DNA of 64,000 nt from Pseudomonas sp. (GTDB lineage Bacteria > Pseudomonadota > Gammaproteobacteria > Pseudomonadales > Pseudomonadaceae), in assembly GCF_030150285.1 (NCBI RefSeq), contig NZ_JASLGE010000063.1:1-64000 (forward strand). Direction: 5' to 3'. The notes beneath the pieces are model-generated. The model ran no database searches and was not told where the DNA came from. It saw only the letters and a program-made list of their open reading frames with translations. A program made the translations under genes and the position numbers. Shown here in pieces: positions 50,861-59,396 of this stretch; position 1 is the first letter of the stretch; every line of letters starts with the position of its first letter.

Positions 50861-51426
50861 GCAGCCGAGACGGCTTATAGAACACCCGATATCGGTTTTT
50901 CGCTGGGAAAAACCGCCAATACCCCGTATGCTTCGCCGCACTTAAACACCCCTGCGCCTCAACGCAGGCCTGGTTAAAGGGCAAAAACCCCAACACCTGG
51001 CCGCCACGCACGGGATGTACCGATTGCAGGCGAGCACGGTTTGCCAAAAACAAACCAAACCCGCCCCCGAGAAGCCGGCCACAAGCCGGCTTTTTAATGC
51101 CTGAACATCCAGCAAATAATAAGGGCCTTGTGTAGCGCACCCGCATTGCCCCGCCACCCATGAGTTGGCCATTCATTCGGGCGAAACGCTGGCTGTGACC
51201 CCCACACAGTCTTACCGTGATTCAGCGCTGCAATTGAATACGGTCTCATCAATTCAATGACGGGCTAGCGGCCGCTTGTGCCGAGGACAAACCAAATCCT
51301 GTGTGCGGGGTTAGTTGGCCACGACACGCGAACGCGTAGACGGTGAAGCAGTGGGCCTCCTCTGCTGGAGTCGCCCATTGCCTGAGCCGCACACCAAGGC
51401 CTGTGTGCCGCTCAGCAACGCCACCC
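50861..51426. other. 566-bp gap without a convincing gene
   Basis: It holds an intrinsic terminator (51073-51096) that is not near any gene end, and a hairpin just past the dehydratase stop (GAGCCGCACAC from 51374 / GTGTGCCGCTC ending 51393, one mismatch). Otherwise I see no RBS-led reading frame. A 141-codon minus frame (50751-51176) overlaps the repressor gene and has no family-like features. Confidence 0.6.
51073..51096 (+). terminator. intrinsic terminator with no adjacent gene (possible sRNA end)
   Basis: Perfect 8-bp stem AAGCCGGC / GCCGGCTT, CACAA loop, TTTTT tail. It lies 213 nt after the repressor stop, so it may end the repressor transcript or a small RNA starting in 50870-51000. 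Confidence 0.65.
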
Positions 51427-53166
51427 TCAGTGAGAGTGGGACGGCACTGCTGAGCCGCGACAGCCGACGAGAAAGTCAAAGTCGCAGCCTTCATCGGCCT
51501 GTAAGACGCGGTCGATGTAAAGGCTCGCATAGCCGCTCGTGAACAGGGGTGCACGGGTGTCTGGCTGAAGTGTTTTCAGGCGCTCTTGCAGTTCTGCATC
51601 ACTGATCTCCAGGTGCAGGCGGCCACCGGCACAGTCCACTTCAATGATGTCGCCATTGCGCACCGCCGCGAGCGGGCCACCCGCCGCCGCTTCAGGGGCC
51701 ACGTGCAAAACCACCGTGCCGTAGGCGGTGCCGCTCATGCGGGCATCAGAAATACGCACCATGTCAGTGATGCCTTTGGCCAGCAGTTTGGGAGGCAACC
51801 CCATGTTTCCAACCTCTGCCATGCCGGGGTAGCCTTTCGGGCCCGCATTCTTGAGGACCAGCACACAGTTTTCGTCTACGTCCAGGTCCGGGTCGCCAAT
51901 ACGGGCTTTGTAATCATCAAAGTTCTCGAACACCACGGCACGACCCCGGTGTTGCATCAACGCCGGCGTCGCCGCAGACGGTTTTAGCACCGCGCCACGC
52001 GGCGAAAGATTGCCGCGCAAAATACACAACCCTCCATCTGCCACCAACGGATTGTCGAGCGGGCGAATAACCTCGTCGTTGTATTGCGGTGCCTGCTGGC
52101 AGTTTTCCCACAGGCTTTTACCGTTAACGGTCAAGGCATCCGGGTTGGGCAAAAGCCCGGCTTCGCCCAAACGCCGAATCACGGCGGGCAAGCCCCCGGC
52201 ATAGTAGAAGTCTTCCATCAGAAAGCGCCCGGAGGGTTGCAGGTCTAGCAGGGTCGGTACATTACGGCCAATACGGGTCCAGTCTTCCAGGCCCAACGCC
52301 ACCCCGATACGGCCGGCAATCGCCTTGAGGTGGATCACGGCGTTGGTGGAGCCGCCGATGGCCGCATTGACGCTGATGGCGTTTTCAAAAGCCGCTTTGG
52401 TCAGCACTTTGGACAGGCGCATGTCATCTTTCACCATGTCGACAATCCGCATGCCGGACAGATGGGCCAGGACATAGCGGCGCGAGTCGACAGCTGGGAT
52501 GGCGGCGTTATGGGGCAATGAAGTCCCCAGCGCTTCGGCCATGCAAGCCATGGTGGACGCCGTGCCCATGGTGTTGCACGTGCCCGCCGAACGAGACATG
52601 CCCGACTCCGCTGACAGAAACTCGTCCAGGCTGATCTGGCCTGCCTTATAGGCCTCATGCATCTGCCACACCACGGTGCCGGAGCCGATGTCCTTACCCT
52701 TGTGCTTGCCGTTGAGCATCGGCCCGCCGGTCACCACCAAGGCGGGCACGTCGCAGCTGGCCGCCCCCATCAGCAGTGCGGGGGTGGTCTTGTCACACCC
52801 GGTCAGCAGCACGACGGCATCAATGGGGTTACCCCGGATAGCCTCTTCCACATCCATGCTCGCCAGGTTGCGGGTGAGCATGGCTGTGGGGCGCAAATTC
52901 GATTCGCCACTGGAGAACACCGGGAACTCCACTGGAAACCCGCCCGCCTCCAATACCCCTTTCTTGACATGCTCGGCTATTTTGCGGAAATGCGCATTAC
53001 AAGGCGTCAACTCAGACCATGTATTACAAATACCAATAATGGGTTTGCCTTGAAACTCATGATCGGGAATACCCTGATTCTTCATCCAACTGCGATACAT
53101 GAAACCATTTTTATCAGACGTGCCAAACCATTGCGCTGAACGCAAGGCTCTTTTGAACTCAGTCAT
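51427..53166 (-). CDS. IlvD/Edd-family sugar-acid dehydratase (arabonate dehydratase-like)
   Basis: Fe-S dehydratase of 579 residues. The cluster cysteines lie in GICNTWSELTPCN, LTGCDKTTPALLMGA and SAGTCNTMGTASTMACM. The sequence start KRALRSAQWFGTSDKNGFMY and the SGESNLRPTAM block resemble L-arabonate/xylonate-type dehydratases, not the biosynthetic IlvD. It would turn a polyhydroxy acid into a 2-keto-3-deoxy acid. It is the last gene of the pdxA-like/HIBADH/MFS unit. Its A-rich leader (AACAACAT, AAATAAAGAG) is close to a Crc/Hfq site. Confidence 0.9.
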   Translation of the reverse strand: MTEFKRALRSAQWFGTSDKNGFMYRSWMKNQGIPDHEFQGKPIIGICNTWSELTPCNAHFRKIAEHVKKGVLEAGGFPVEFPVFSSGESNLRPTAMLTRNLASMDVEEAIRGNPIDAVVLLTGCDKTTPALLMGAASCDVPALVVTGGPMLNGKHKGKDIGSGTVVWQMHEAYKAGQISLDEFLSAESGMSRSAGTCNTMGTASTMACMAEALGTSLPHNAAIPAVDSRRYVLAHLSGMRIVDMVKDDMRLSKVLTKAAFENAISVNAAIGGSTNAVIHLKAIAGRIGVALGLEDWTRIGRNVPTLLDLQPSGRFLMEDFYYAGGLPAVIRRLGEAGLLPNPDALTVNGKSLWENCQQAPQYNDEVIRPLDNPLVADGGLCILRGNLSPRGAVLKPSAATPALMQHRGRAVVFENFDDYKARIGDPDLDVDENCVLVLKNAGPKGYPGMAEVGNMGLPPKLLAKGITDMVRISDARMSGTAYGTVVLHVAPEAAAGGPLAAVRNGDIIEVDCAGGRLHLEISDAELQERLKTLQPDTRAPLFTSGYASLYIDRVLQADEGCDFDFLVGCRGSAVPSHSH

Positions 53167-53269
53167 CGCGGTTCTCTTTATTTAGAATGTTGTTCGCCCA
53201 ACCTTAAACGGGATTAATCGAACAACTTAGCGTTGGGTATCCGGTTATAGACGCCGGTCTTTATTAATA

Positions 53270-54577
53270 TCAGTGCCCTACTGCGGGATGTGCGGAGCCA
53301 TGAGTTATTTCGGGCTCGGCTTCAAGTTTGATATCGGGCCGAATGAAGAATGTCAGAACAATGCCTATGCCCAACAGGCATAACGAGCCGGCAAAGGGCA
53401 GCGTCCAGTTACCGGTTTTATCCACCACATAGCCGAAGATGATGGGCGAGAGAATGCCCGCAACGGCAGAACCCGAGTTCATCAGGCCGGCGGCTATGCC
53501 GATGTGTTTCGAGGTGATGTCCATCGGAACAGCCCAGATCGGGGCAATGGTCAGTTCCAGGAAGAAGAATGCCAGGCTCAGGCAGGCCGCCATCACGAAC
53601 AGTGAATCGACCATCATCACCGGTATAAGGAAAATCAGCGCCCCACTAAAGGCGAGGATGATGACGTTGCGGCGTGCCGCCACCAGATTGTGCGTGCGCT
53701 TGAAAATACGATCGCTGAGCAAGCCGCCGACCGTGTTACCCACCACACCGGAGAGAAAAACACCCGCCGAAAACAATGCAGAGCTTTTGAGATCAAGCCC
53801 GCGACCGTGCATGAAAAAGGTTGGCAACCAGGTGAAGAACAACCATCCGCTCCAGCCGTAGCAGAAATACACCCCCATGGTCGGCCCCATACGCTTGAGC
53901 AGGCGCACCCAAGGCGTCGGCTCCCGAACCGCCGAGGCCGCAATCACACTTTCAACCGGTAAAAGGGCTTCCTCGGTCTTGGTCATGCCGGGATGCTTGC
54001 GCGGGTTATCACGGAAATACCACGCGAAGATCACCAGCCACACAGCGGTCAACACGCCCACGATCAAGAACGAGCTGCGCCAGGAGCCGACCGCGACCAA
54101 CATGGCCACCAACGGGGGCGTCAGGGCATTGCCCAACCGGGAAAACGAGTGGGTCAGCCCCTGAACAAACCCGCGCTGGCTGGTAGGAAACCAGGCCGAC
54201 ATGGCTTTGGCCTGGGCAGGCAAGGCTGCTCCCTCACCCACGCCCAGCAACATGCGCGCCAGCACCAGCGACACGAGGCCGCCAGAAAAACCGGTGGCCA
54301 GCGTTGCGATGGTCCAGATCGAGGCGCACACCAATAATGTTTTCTTGGCACCCAGCCGATCACTGAGCCACCCACCAATAACCTGGAATATGGCATAGGT
54401 ATAAGCGAACGCAGCGAATATAAGACCCAGGTCGGTATTGCTGAGCCCCAAATCATCTCGAATAAGGCCGGCAGAAGCGGAAAGATTGACGCGATCAAGG
54501 TACATGATGAAAGACATCGCGCACATGATCGCGAGGATGTATCGGCTTATCTTGGGTATCTTGTTGGTCATTGCCAT
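53270..54577 (-). CDS. MFS permease of the anion:cation symporter (ACS) type
   Basis: Protein of 435 residues with 12 membrane segments. The first-loop motif MYLDRVNLSASAGLIRDDLGLS and GGWLSDRLGAKKTLL identify the ACS subfamily, which carries organic anions such as glucarate, galactonate, tartrate and phthalate. It likely imports the substrate of this catabolic locus, after passage through the OprD-type porin. The start may be 54577 or 54571; both sit downstream of AAGGTGAT. Confidence 0.93.
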   Translation of the reverse strand: MAMTNKIPKISRYILAIMCAMSFIMYLDRVNLSASAGLIRDDLGLSNTDLGLIFAAFAYTYAIFQVIGGWLSDRLGAKKTLLVCASIWTIATLATGFSGGLVSLVLARMLLGVGEGAALPAQAKAMSAWFPTSQRGFVQGLTHSFSRLGNALTPPLVAMLVAVGSWRSSFLIVGVLTAVWLVIFAWYFRDNPRKHPGMTKTEEALLPVESVIAASAVREPTPWVRLLKRMGPTMGVYFCYGWSGWLFFTWLPTFFMHGRGLDLKSSALFSAGVFLSGVVGNTVGGLLSDRIFKRTHNLVAARRNVIILAFSGALIFLIPVMMVDSLFVMAACLSLAFFFLELTIAPIWAVPMDITSKHIGIAAGLMNSGSAVAGILSPIIFGYVVDKTGNWTLPFAGSLCLLGIGIVLTFFIRPDIKLEAEPEITHGSAHPAVGH

Positions 54578-54583
54578 ATCACC

Positions 54584-54591
54584 TTGTTATT
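54584..54591 (-). promoter_or_regulatory. Crc/Hfq-type A-rich motif at the permease RBS
   Basis: On the minus strand AATAACAA fits AANAANAA and runs straight into the Shine-Dalgarno AAGGTGA. This is the usual position for Hfq/Crc translational repression in Pseudomonas. Confidence 0.55.
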
Positions 54592-54635
54592 AATATTGTC
54601 GGGCTGCCCGAAGGCGCTGGCACACGGGTTTACTG

Positions 54636-55523
54636 TTATGGGCTAAAGGTTTTAATGTCGGGACCGTTAAGGTGTTCGAACTGCAACCACAGCGCACTGT
54701 GATCAACGTCCCCTTCTCGCAGCACCAGGTCAGCGAACAGGTCGCGCACCAAGTGGGTTAGAGGTGTTTGGAAACATGATTCGCTGGCCGACTCAAGGGC
54801 GTTATCCAGATCTTTGAGCTGCATAGTGGCCCGCGCTCGGGGCGTGAAATCACGCTCGATCATCCGTTGACCATGAAGCTCCAACACGCGGCTTTGAGCG
54901 AACCCCCCGCGAATGGCCTGGCGGACCAGAGCAGGGTCGGCACCGCCACGCGCAACCATTTGCAGGGCCTCACACACCGCCGCGATGTTAATCCCGACGA
55001 TGATCTGGTTCGCCAGTTTGGCCAACTGCCCCGAGCCGTGCGGCCCCACCAGCGTGGGGTTGCCCATGGCGTGCAGAACGGCCTGTACGCGACTGAAAAC
55101 CGAGGGCTCACCCCCCACCATAATGGCCAGGCCACCTTGCTCAGCCGCCGAAACACCGCCCGAAACCGGGGCGTCGAGGTGATGGATACCGCGCTCAAGC
55201 AACCTGCTCGCGTGGTCACGGGCCTGCTGAGGCTTGATCGAACTCATGTCGATGACCACGGCACCCGGAGCCAGCGCTTGGGCGACACCGCTGTCGAACA
55301 ACACCTCGCTGACGATCTCGCCATTCTCCAGCATGCAGACCACCACCTCGGCTCCGCTGACGGCTTCTACGGGGGTCGCGGCCCATAGCGCGCCGTGCGC
55401 GACAAGTGCCTGCGCCTTGGCCGCGCTGCGGTTCCATACCCGCACAGGAAAACCCGCGGCCAACAAGCACCGCGCCTGGGGGGCCCCCATGAGGCCGGTT
55501 CCCAAGAAAGTAATATTCAACAT
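54636..55523 (-). CDS. HIBADH-family NAD(P)-dependent dehydrogenase
   Basis: Protein of 295 residues with the Rossmann motif FLGTGLMG (7-13), substrate motif DAPVSGGVSAAEQG (118-130) and catalytic Lys169 in GSGQLAKLANQ. The family reversibly oxidises 3-hydroxyacids such as 3-hydroxyisobutyrate, glycerate/tartronate semialdehyde and threonate. I chose ATG 55523; the open frame to 55580 overlaps the pdxA-like gene. It lies 14 nt after that gene and probably acts in the same pathway. Confidence 0.9.
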   Translation of the reverse strand: MLNITFLGTGLMGAPQARCLLAAGFPVRVWNRSAAKAQALVAHGALWAATPVEAVSGAEVVVCMLENGEIVSEVLFDSGVAQALAPGAVVIDMSSIKPQQARDHASRLLERGIHHLDAPVSGGVSAAEQGGLAIMVGGEPSVFSRVQAVLHAMGNPTLVGPHGSGQLAKLANQIIVGINIAAVCEALQMVARGGADPALVRQAIRGGFAQSRVLELHGQRMIERDFTPRARATMQLKDLDNALESASESCFQTPLTHLVRDLFADLVLREGDVDHSALWLQFEHLNGPDIKTFSP

Positions 55524-55537
55524 CACCACCTCCGCCC

Positions 55538-56554
55538 TTAGCGGGCCGCTTGCCGATGGGCCTTGGCCATGCGCACACAAATATTGAACGCTTGTTGCAG
55601 CCCTTCGATATTGGCGATGCCACGCCCGGCGATATCAAACGCGCTGCCACTGGCAGAGGTGGCCACCGGCACCGGCAACCCCCCATGCAGGGTCACGCCG
55701 TTGTCGAACCCCATCAGTTTCATGGCTATTTGCCCCTGATCGTGGAACATCGATACCACGGCATCAAAGTCGCCACGACGTGCAGCAATAAAGACCGTGT
55801 CAGGTGAGAAAGGCCCGCGCGCATCCAGGCCCATGGCCTTGGCTTTTTCAATGGCAGGCGCGATCACCTCAATTTCTTCCAGGCCGATCGAACCGCCGTC
55901 GCCGGCATGGGGGTTGAGTGCTGAAACGGCTATTCGCGGGCGCTCGATACCGGCTTGGGTCAACGCCGAATGGAGGATCTGCACAGCGTCCACTACACCT
56001 TCCTGTGTGATCAGGTCCGCCACTTCACGCACGGGGACATGGGACGTCACCCTTGATGTCCAGAGGTTGTCGGTAATGTTGAATTCACAGACGAACCCCG
56101 GAACACAAAAGCGCTTTTGCATGTGGCGCAGTTCGTCTTCCTCGGCCAGCCCTCCCAGGCGCAGGGAGTGCTTGTTCAGCGGCGCAAACAGGATGCCGTG
56201 GCACAGCCCCCGGTTAACGGCTGTCAGGGCCACTTCCATGGTCTCGAAGGACGCACGCCCTGCCTCAAGGGTGCATTGGCCCAAAGGAGGTGATTGCCCC
56301 TGTAGCACATCCAGGGCCAGCACCGTGGGCCTGCCCGGCTCGAAGCGAATGCTGTCGAGGTCGTGCACCACAAGTGCATTGAGATCAATCCCGGTAATGC
56401 GCTGGGCATCCGCGAGCATCACCGGGTCGGTGACAATCAGCAGGTTGGCGGCTTCAAGGTTGGCCTCACGGGCCAGCATTTTGACAGCCATTTCCGGGCC
56501 AACCCCTGCAGGGTCGCCCAACAAGATCGCGAGCGTCGGTCGTTGAGTGTTCAT
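55538..56554 (-). CDS. PdxA-like dehydrogenase, non-canonical (catabolic)
   Basis: Protein of 338 residues with the PdxA fold signatures LLGDPAGVGPEMA and metal-binding His172, His216 (NPHAGDGG) and His271 (FHDQG). The usual PGHTE motif that contacts the substrate phosphate is replaced by EEDELRHMQKR (138-148). It is therefore unlikely to act in vitamin B6 synthesis and resembles non-phosphate members such as TphB. It may oxidatively decarboxylate a beta-hydroxy acid. It is first in the minus-strand unit, apart from a possible short leader ORF. Confidence 0.85.
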   Translation of the reverse strand: MNTQRPTLAILLGDPAGVGPEMAVKMLAREANLEAANLLIVTDPVMLADAQRITGIDLNALVVHDLDSIRFEPGRPTVLALDVLQGQSPPLGQCTLEAGRASFETMEVALTAVNRGLCHGILFAPLNKHSLRLGGLAEEDELRHMQKRFCVPGFVCEFNITDNLWTSRVTSHVPVREVADLITQEGVVDAVQILHSALTQAGIERPRIAVSALNPHAGDGGSIGLEEIEVIAPAIEKAKAMGLDARGPFSPDTVFIAARRGDFDAVVSMFHDQGQIAMKLMGFDNGVTLHGGLPVPVATSASGSAFDIAGRGIANIEGLQQAFNICVRMAKAHRQAAR

Positions 56555-56630
56555 ACAAGCTCCATTTCAAAGTATTCAGGGCAGGCCGCCCCACGGTAAA
56601 AGGCATGCCTGGGGCAGCCCTCACGAGGGT

Positions 56631-56747
56631 TCAAACGTTGACCGTGGTGGCCAGCCGGGGTGCAGAAAGGGTCAAGGCACAGGCCTTGAAAAACGAAAGA
56701 TGTAATAAGGGCGCAGGGGGCAACACGAGGAGGGCTTTCAGAGTCAC
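56631..56747 (-). CDS. possible Leu-rich 38-residue leader peptide
   Basis: GTG start at 56747 with a well-placed GGAG seven bases upstream. The frame encodes 38 residues (begins VTLKALLVLPPAPLL, ends LATTVNV) and stops 76 nt before the pdxA-like ATG. Ten of 38 residues are Leu, including two adjacent TTA codons, which are rare in this genome. A perfect 7-bp hairpin lies within it. It could be a regulatory leader or a chance frame. Confidence 0.35.
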   Translation of the reverse strand: MTLKALLVLPPAPLLHLSFFKACALTLSAPRLATTVNV

Positions 56748-56832
56748 GGTGGTGCTCCAGCGTTATTATTGATCTGCAGACAGGCTAAACAGCCAAGCCA
56801 TATGAAACCAATCGAATCTCGTCAGCGATCCA

Positions 56833-56848
56833 TATACTTTTGTGTATA
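56833..56848. promoter_or_regulatory. LysR-type operator
   Basis: Perfect dyad TATAC-N6-GTATA, containing the T-N11-A pattern of LysR sites. It ends 8 nt before the regulator ATG, so it probably covers the lysR promoter or start (autoregulation) and can act on the divergent unit from about 280 bp away. Confidence 0.65.
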
Positions 56849-56856
56849 GTCACAGC

Positions 56857-57786
56857 ATGAACCCACCTACCGATCTCGCCTTGTTGCTTCGCCTGCGCAC
56901 CCGCCAACTGGCCTTGTTGAGCCTGTTGGATACCGAGCGCAATCTGGGCCGCGCGGCCATGGCCTTGAACATCAGCCAGCCGGCGGCCAGCAAGTTATTG
57001 CAACAAGCCGAAGACAGCTTTGGCGTCGCCCTCTTCGAGCGCCAGCCGCGCGGCATGTCGCCTACACCTCACGGTGAAATCGTGGTTCGTTACGCGCGCA
57101 GTGTGATGGCCGACTTCAGTGCCGCTCGGGAAGAATTACAGGCGATCAGTTCCGGTTTGCGGGGAACCTTGCGCATCGGAAGTGTGCCTGGGGCGGTCAC
57201 CGAATTGGTTGCCCCGGCCTTGGCGGAATACAAGCGACGCCACCCTAAAGTCGCGGTATCCATCACGGTGGACACCAGCGATCTGATGATCCACCAACTG
57301 GCGCGCGGTGAAGTGGACTTGGTATTGGGCCGTTTAACGGAAGGGTTCAACCAGGGCGATTATGAGATCCAGCCGCTGCTACAAGAGGGGTTGGTGGCCG
57401 TGACGCGACACGACAACCCACTGCTGCAACGCGCACGAATCACCTTCAATGACTTGATGGGGGCTTCCTGGATTCTTCAACCTCACGGCTCACCGCAACG
57501 CCTGCGTTTCGACGCCGCGCTGGGCGAAGCTGGGGTCAGCAAGCGCCTGAATATCACTGAAACCGCCTCCACCATTGCGACGACTGCACTGCTGGAGTGT
57601 TCGGACATGGTGGCAATCATGCCCGCCTCCCTGGCTCGCCACTATGCGCGGCTTGGCGTACTGGGGGTTCTACCGCTGGATTTGCCCATCCGGGTCCCGC
57701 CCATCTACCTCATCCATCGTCAGGACCGCCCTCTGTCTAGCGCCGCGAACAGTTTCGCGGTGCAAATCAGTGGTTACACGCCCTAG
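56857..57786 (+). CDS. LysR-family transcriptional regulator
   Basis: Protein of 309 residues with an N-terminal winged helix-turn-helix (about 20-75; NLGRAAMALNISQPAASKLLQQ) and a periplasmic-binding-like effector domain (about 105-300). I chose the ATG at 56857; the frame extends to a GTG at 56842 inside the operator dyad. It is placed between the two minus-strand catabolic units and is their likely regulator. The effector would be the pathway substrate or an intermediate. Confidence 0.93.
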   Translation: MNPPTDLALLLRLRTRQLALLSLLDTERNLGRAAMALNISQPAASKLLQQAEDSFGVALFERQPRGMSPTPHGEIVVRYARSVMADFSAAREELQAISSGLRGTLRIGSVPGAVTELVAPALAEYKRRHPKVAVSITVDTSDLMIHQLARGEVDLVLGRLTEGFNQGDYEIQPLLQEGLVAVTRHDNPLLQRARITFNDLMGASWILQPHGSPQRLRFDAALGEAGVSKRLNITETASTIATTALLECSDMVAIMPASLARHYARLGVLGVLPLDLPIRVPPIYLIHRQDRPLSSAANSFAVQISGYTP

Positions 57787-57818
57787 AACAGCCGGCGCAG
57801 TTCACCAGAAACCCAAGC

Positions 57819-57849
57819 AAAAAAAAGCGCTGACAAACCTGTCAGCGCT
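57819..57849 (-). terminator. intrinsic terminator of the porin transcript
   Basis: Perfect 10-bp stem AGCGCTGACA / TGTCAGCGCT with a 4-nt loop. On the minus strand it is followed by eight T residues. It lies about 107 nt beyond the oprD-type stop and also shields lysR from read-through. Confidence 0.88.
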
Positions 57850-57955
57850 GAGGAAAAGAGACCCGTCTGGCACCTATGCCAATCCCTTTTTACACGAGCA
57901 CGCCTGTTTCGACCGCGCCCTTAATCATTCAACGGCTCAGCTCAAGGCTGGCCGC

Positions 57956-59263
57956 TTAGAGCAGTGGAATGCTGTAGCTGACAAAGACCCGGTTCTGATC
58001 CTGGTTACGGCTGGCGTCACTGTTGGACTTGCCGTTGCGCCAGCTAAACCCGACACCCTTGAGCGCACCGCTCTGCAGGACGTAGTCCAGGCTGATATCA
58101 CGTTCCCACTCTTTCTGGCGATCGCCCGAGGTGGTCTTGATGTTGTCACCGGACAAGTACATGACCGAGGCTTTCAGGCCCGGCACACCCAGTGCCACGA
58201 AGTCATAGGCGTATTGACCAAAAACAGTACGCTCACCCGCTCGGGTAAAGCTCTGGATCAGGCGGTCGGTATACAGGTAGTTGCTGGCACCACCCGCGCC
58301 CTTGTCAACCAGGCTGCCCTGGTTCAGTTGGGTGAAGTTACTGCCATCCGAGACACTCTGGTAACCCGCTGTAATTGCATGGGCCCCAAGTGAGTAGATA
58401 AACGCTGCACTCCAGGTACGGTTGTCGATCTCGCCGTCACCGTTTTTGGTGTAACCGCCAATTCTGTAGCCAGAGGTGCCGGAGCTGTTTCTGCCCGAAG
58501 AGTCTGTCTTGAAGTAGCGCAAGTCGGTTTTCAACGACTGGTCGTCTGAAATCGAGAGCGTGTGAATCAACCCCAGGAAATGCTGGCTGTAGTAGTTCTC
58601 AAGGTTGGCATAGTAGTACTGAGCCAGCAGGTCTTTATTAACGCTCCAATCACCACCGGCAAAGTAGAACTGATTGCTTTCGCGCGTCCCGCCCGAAACG
58701 GCCAGGCCTGTCTGATCACTCGAACCACGCCCAGTGGCATGGTTGATCCGGCCACCGGTCAGGGTCAGCCCCTTGATCTCATTCGAGGTGATTTGGCCAC
58801 CCTCGAACGTTTGCGGAAGCAGACGCCCATCGTTGGCAACCAGGATCGGCAATTTCGGAATCAGCGTGCCGTAGCGCATTTCGGTGTTCGACACTTTGAC
58901 TTTGGCGGTCACGCCCAACCGGCTCCAGTCGTCGACGGCACGGTCGTCGCGGTTAGACGGAATCATGGTGCTGCCTACATGACGCCCTTTGCCGCTGTCC
59001 AGATTGATGCCGACCATGCCCAGCGCATCCACGCCGAAGCCTACCGTGCCTTCGGTGTAACCCGACTTGTAATCGAGCATGAAACCTTGTGCCCACTCTT
59101 CAGTTTTTGAAGGCGCAGCGGCCCCATCGCGGTTGTCATTATTGAAGTAGAAGTTCCTGATTCCCAGCGTGGCTTTACTGTCACCCAGAAAATCAGCATT
59201 CGCCTGGCTGCTTAATGCAATAGTGCCCAGACCGACCATTAAAACGATATGTTTACTGCCCAC
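57956..59263 (-). CDS. OprD-family outer-membrane porin
   Basis: Substrate-specific porin of 435 residues with a signal peptide (cleavage near SSQANA) and OprD features such as LGIRNFYFNNDNRDG, LDYKSGYTEGTVGFGVDALGM and a C-terminal Leu-Leu in VSYSIPLL. I chose the GTG at 59263, 8 nt after GGAG; the longer frame to 59353 lacks a signal peptide at its start. OprD relatives in catabolic loci take up carboxylic acids, which suits the permease at 53270. Confidence 0.92.
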   Translation of the reverse strand: MGSKHIVLMVGLGTIALSSQANADFLGDSKATLGIRNFYFNNDNRDGAAAPSKTEEWAQGFMLDYKSGYTEGTVGFGVDALGMVGINLDSGKGRHVGSTMIPSNRDDRAVDDWSRLGVTAKVKVSNTEMRYGTLIPKLPILVANDGRLLPQTFEGGQITSNEIKGLTLTGGRINHATGRGSSDQTGLAVSGGTRESNQFYFAGGDWSVNKDLLAQYYYANLENYYSQHFLGLIHTLSISDDQSLKTDLRYFKTDSSGRNSSGTSGYRIGGYTKNGDGEIDNRTWSAAFIYSLGAHAITAGYQSVSDGSNFTQLNQGSLVDKGAGGASNYLYTDRLIQSFTRAGERTVFGQYAYDFVALGVPGLKASVMYLSGDNIKTTSGDRQKEWERDISLDYVLQSGALKGVGFSWRNGKSNSDASRNQDQNRVFVSYSIPLL

Positions 59264-59276
59264 TTTTAACGCTCCG

Positions 59277-59290
59277 TTATTTTTATTGTT
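59277..59290 (-). promoter_or_regulatory. Crc/Hfq-type A-rich motif at the porin RBS
   Basis: On the minus strand AACAATAAAAATAA contains an exact AANAANAA and ends one base before CGGAG, the Shine-Dalgarno of the oprD-type gene. Confidence 0.6.
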
Positions 59291-59396
59291 AAAGCACAAC
59301 TTACAACCGGCCCTGACAACCCCTGTGGGTAAAACAGTGGGTCGCCAGAACACCTTTAGTTCCTTGACACTAAGGCCGCATACAACACTTAGAGGT

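Larger units (their letters stand above)
56555..56856. promoter_or_regulatory. divergent regulatory gap between the pdxA-like gene and lysR
   Basis: 302 bp containing a possible 38-codon leader ORF on the minus strand (56631-56747), a hairpin TCAAGGC/GCCTTGA (56672-56689) and a LysR-type dyad (56833-56848). The promoter of the pdxA-like unit must lie upstream of 56760, near AACGCTAATA-type AT-rich sequence at 56761-56830. Confidence 0.55.

Noticed and set aside
50751..51176. A 141-codon minus-strand frame downstream of the repressor
   Set aside because: It overlaps the repressor gene by about 110 bp, has irregular composition and no recognisable motif or good ribosome-binding site.
51427..53166. 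Biosynthetic dihydroxy-acid dehydratase (ilvD) for branched-chain amino acids
   Set aside because: The sequence pattern (KRALRSAQWFGT start, SGESNLRPTAM) and the catabolic neighbours point to the sugar-acid dehydratase branch.
55538..56554. Vitamin B6 biosynthesis gene pdxA
   Set aside because: The PGHTE phosphate-contact motif is missing, and the gene sits in a regulated catabolic unit, not next to ksgA/surA.
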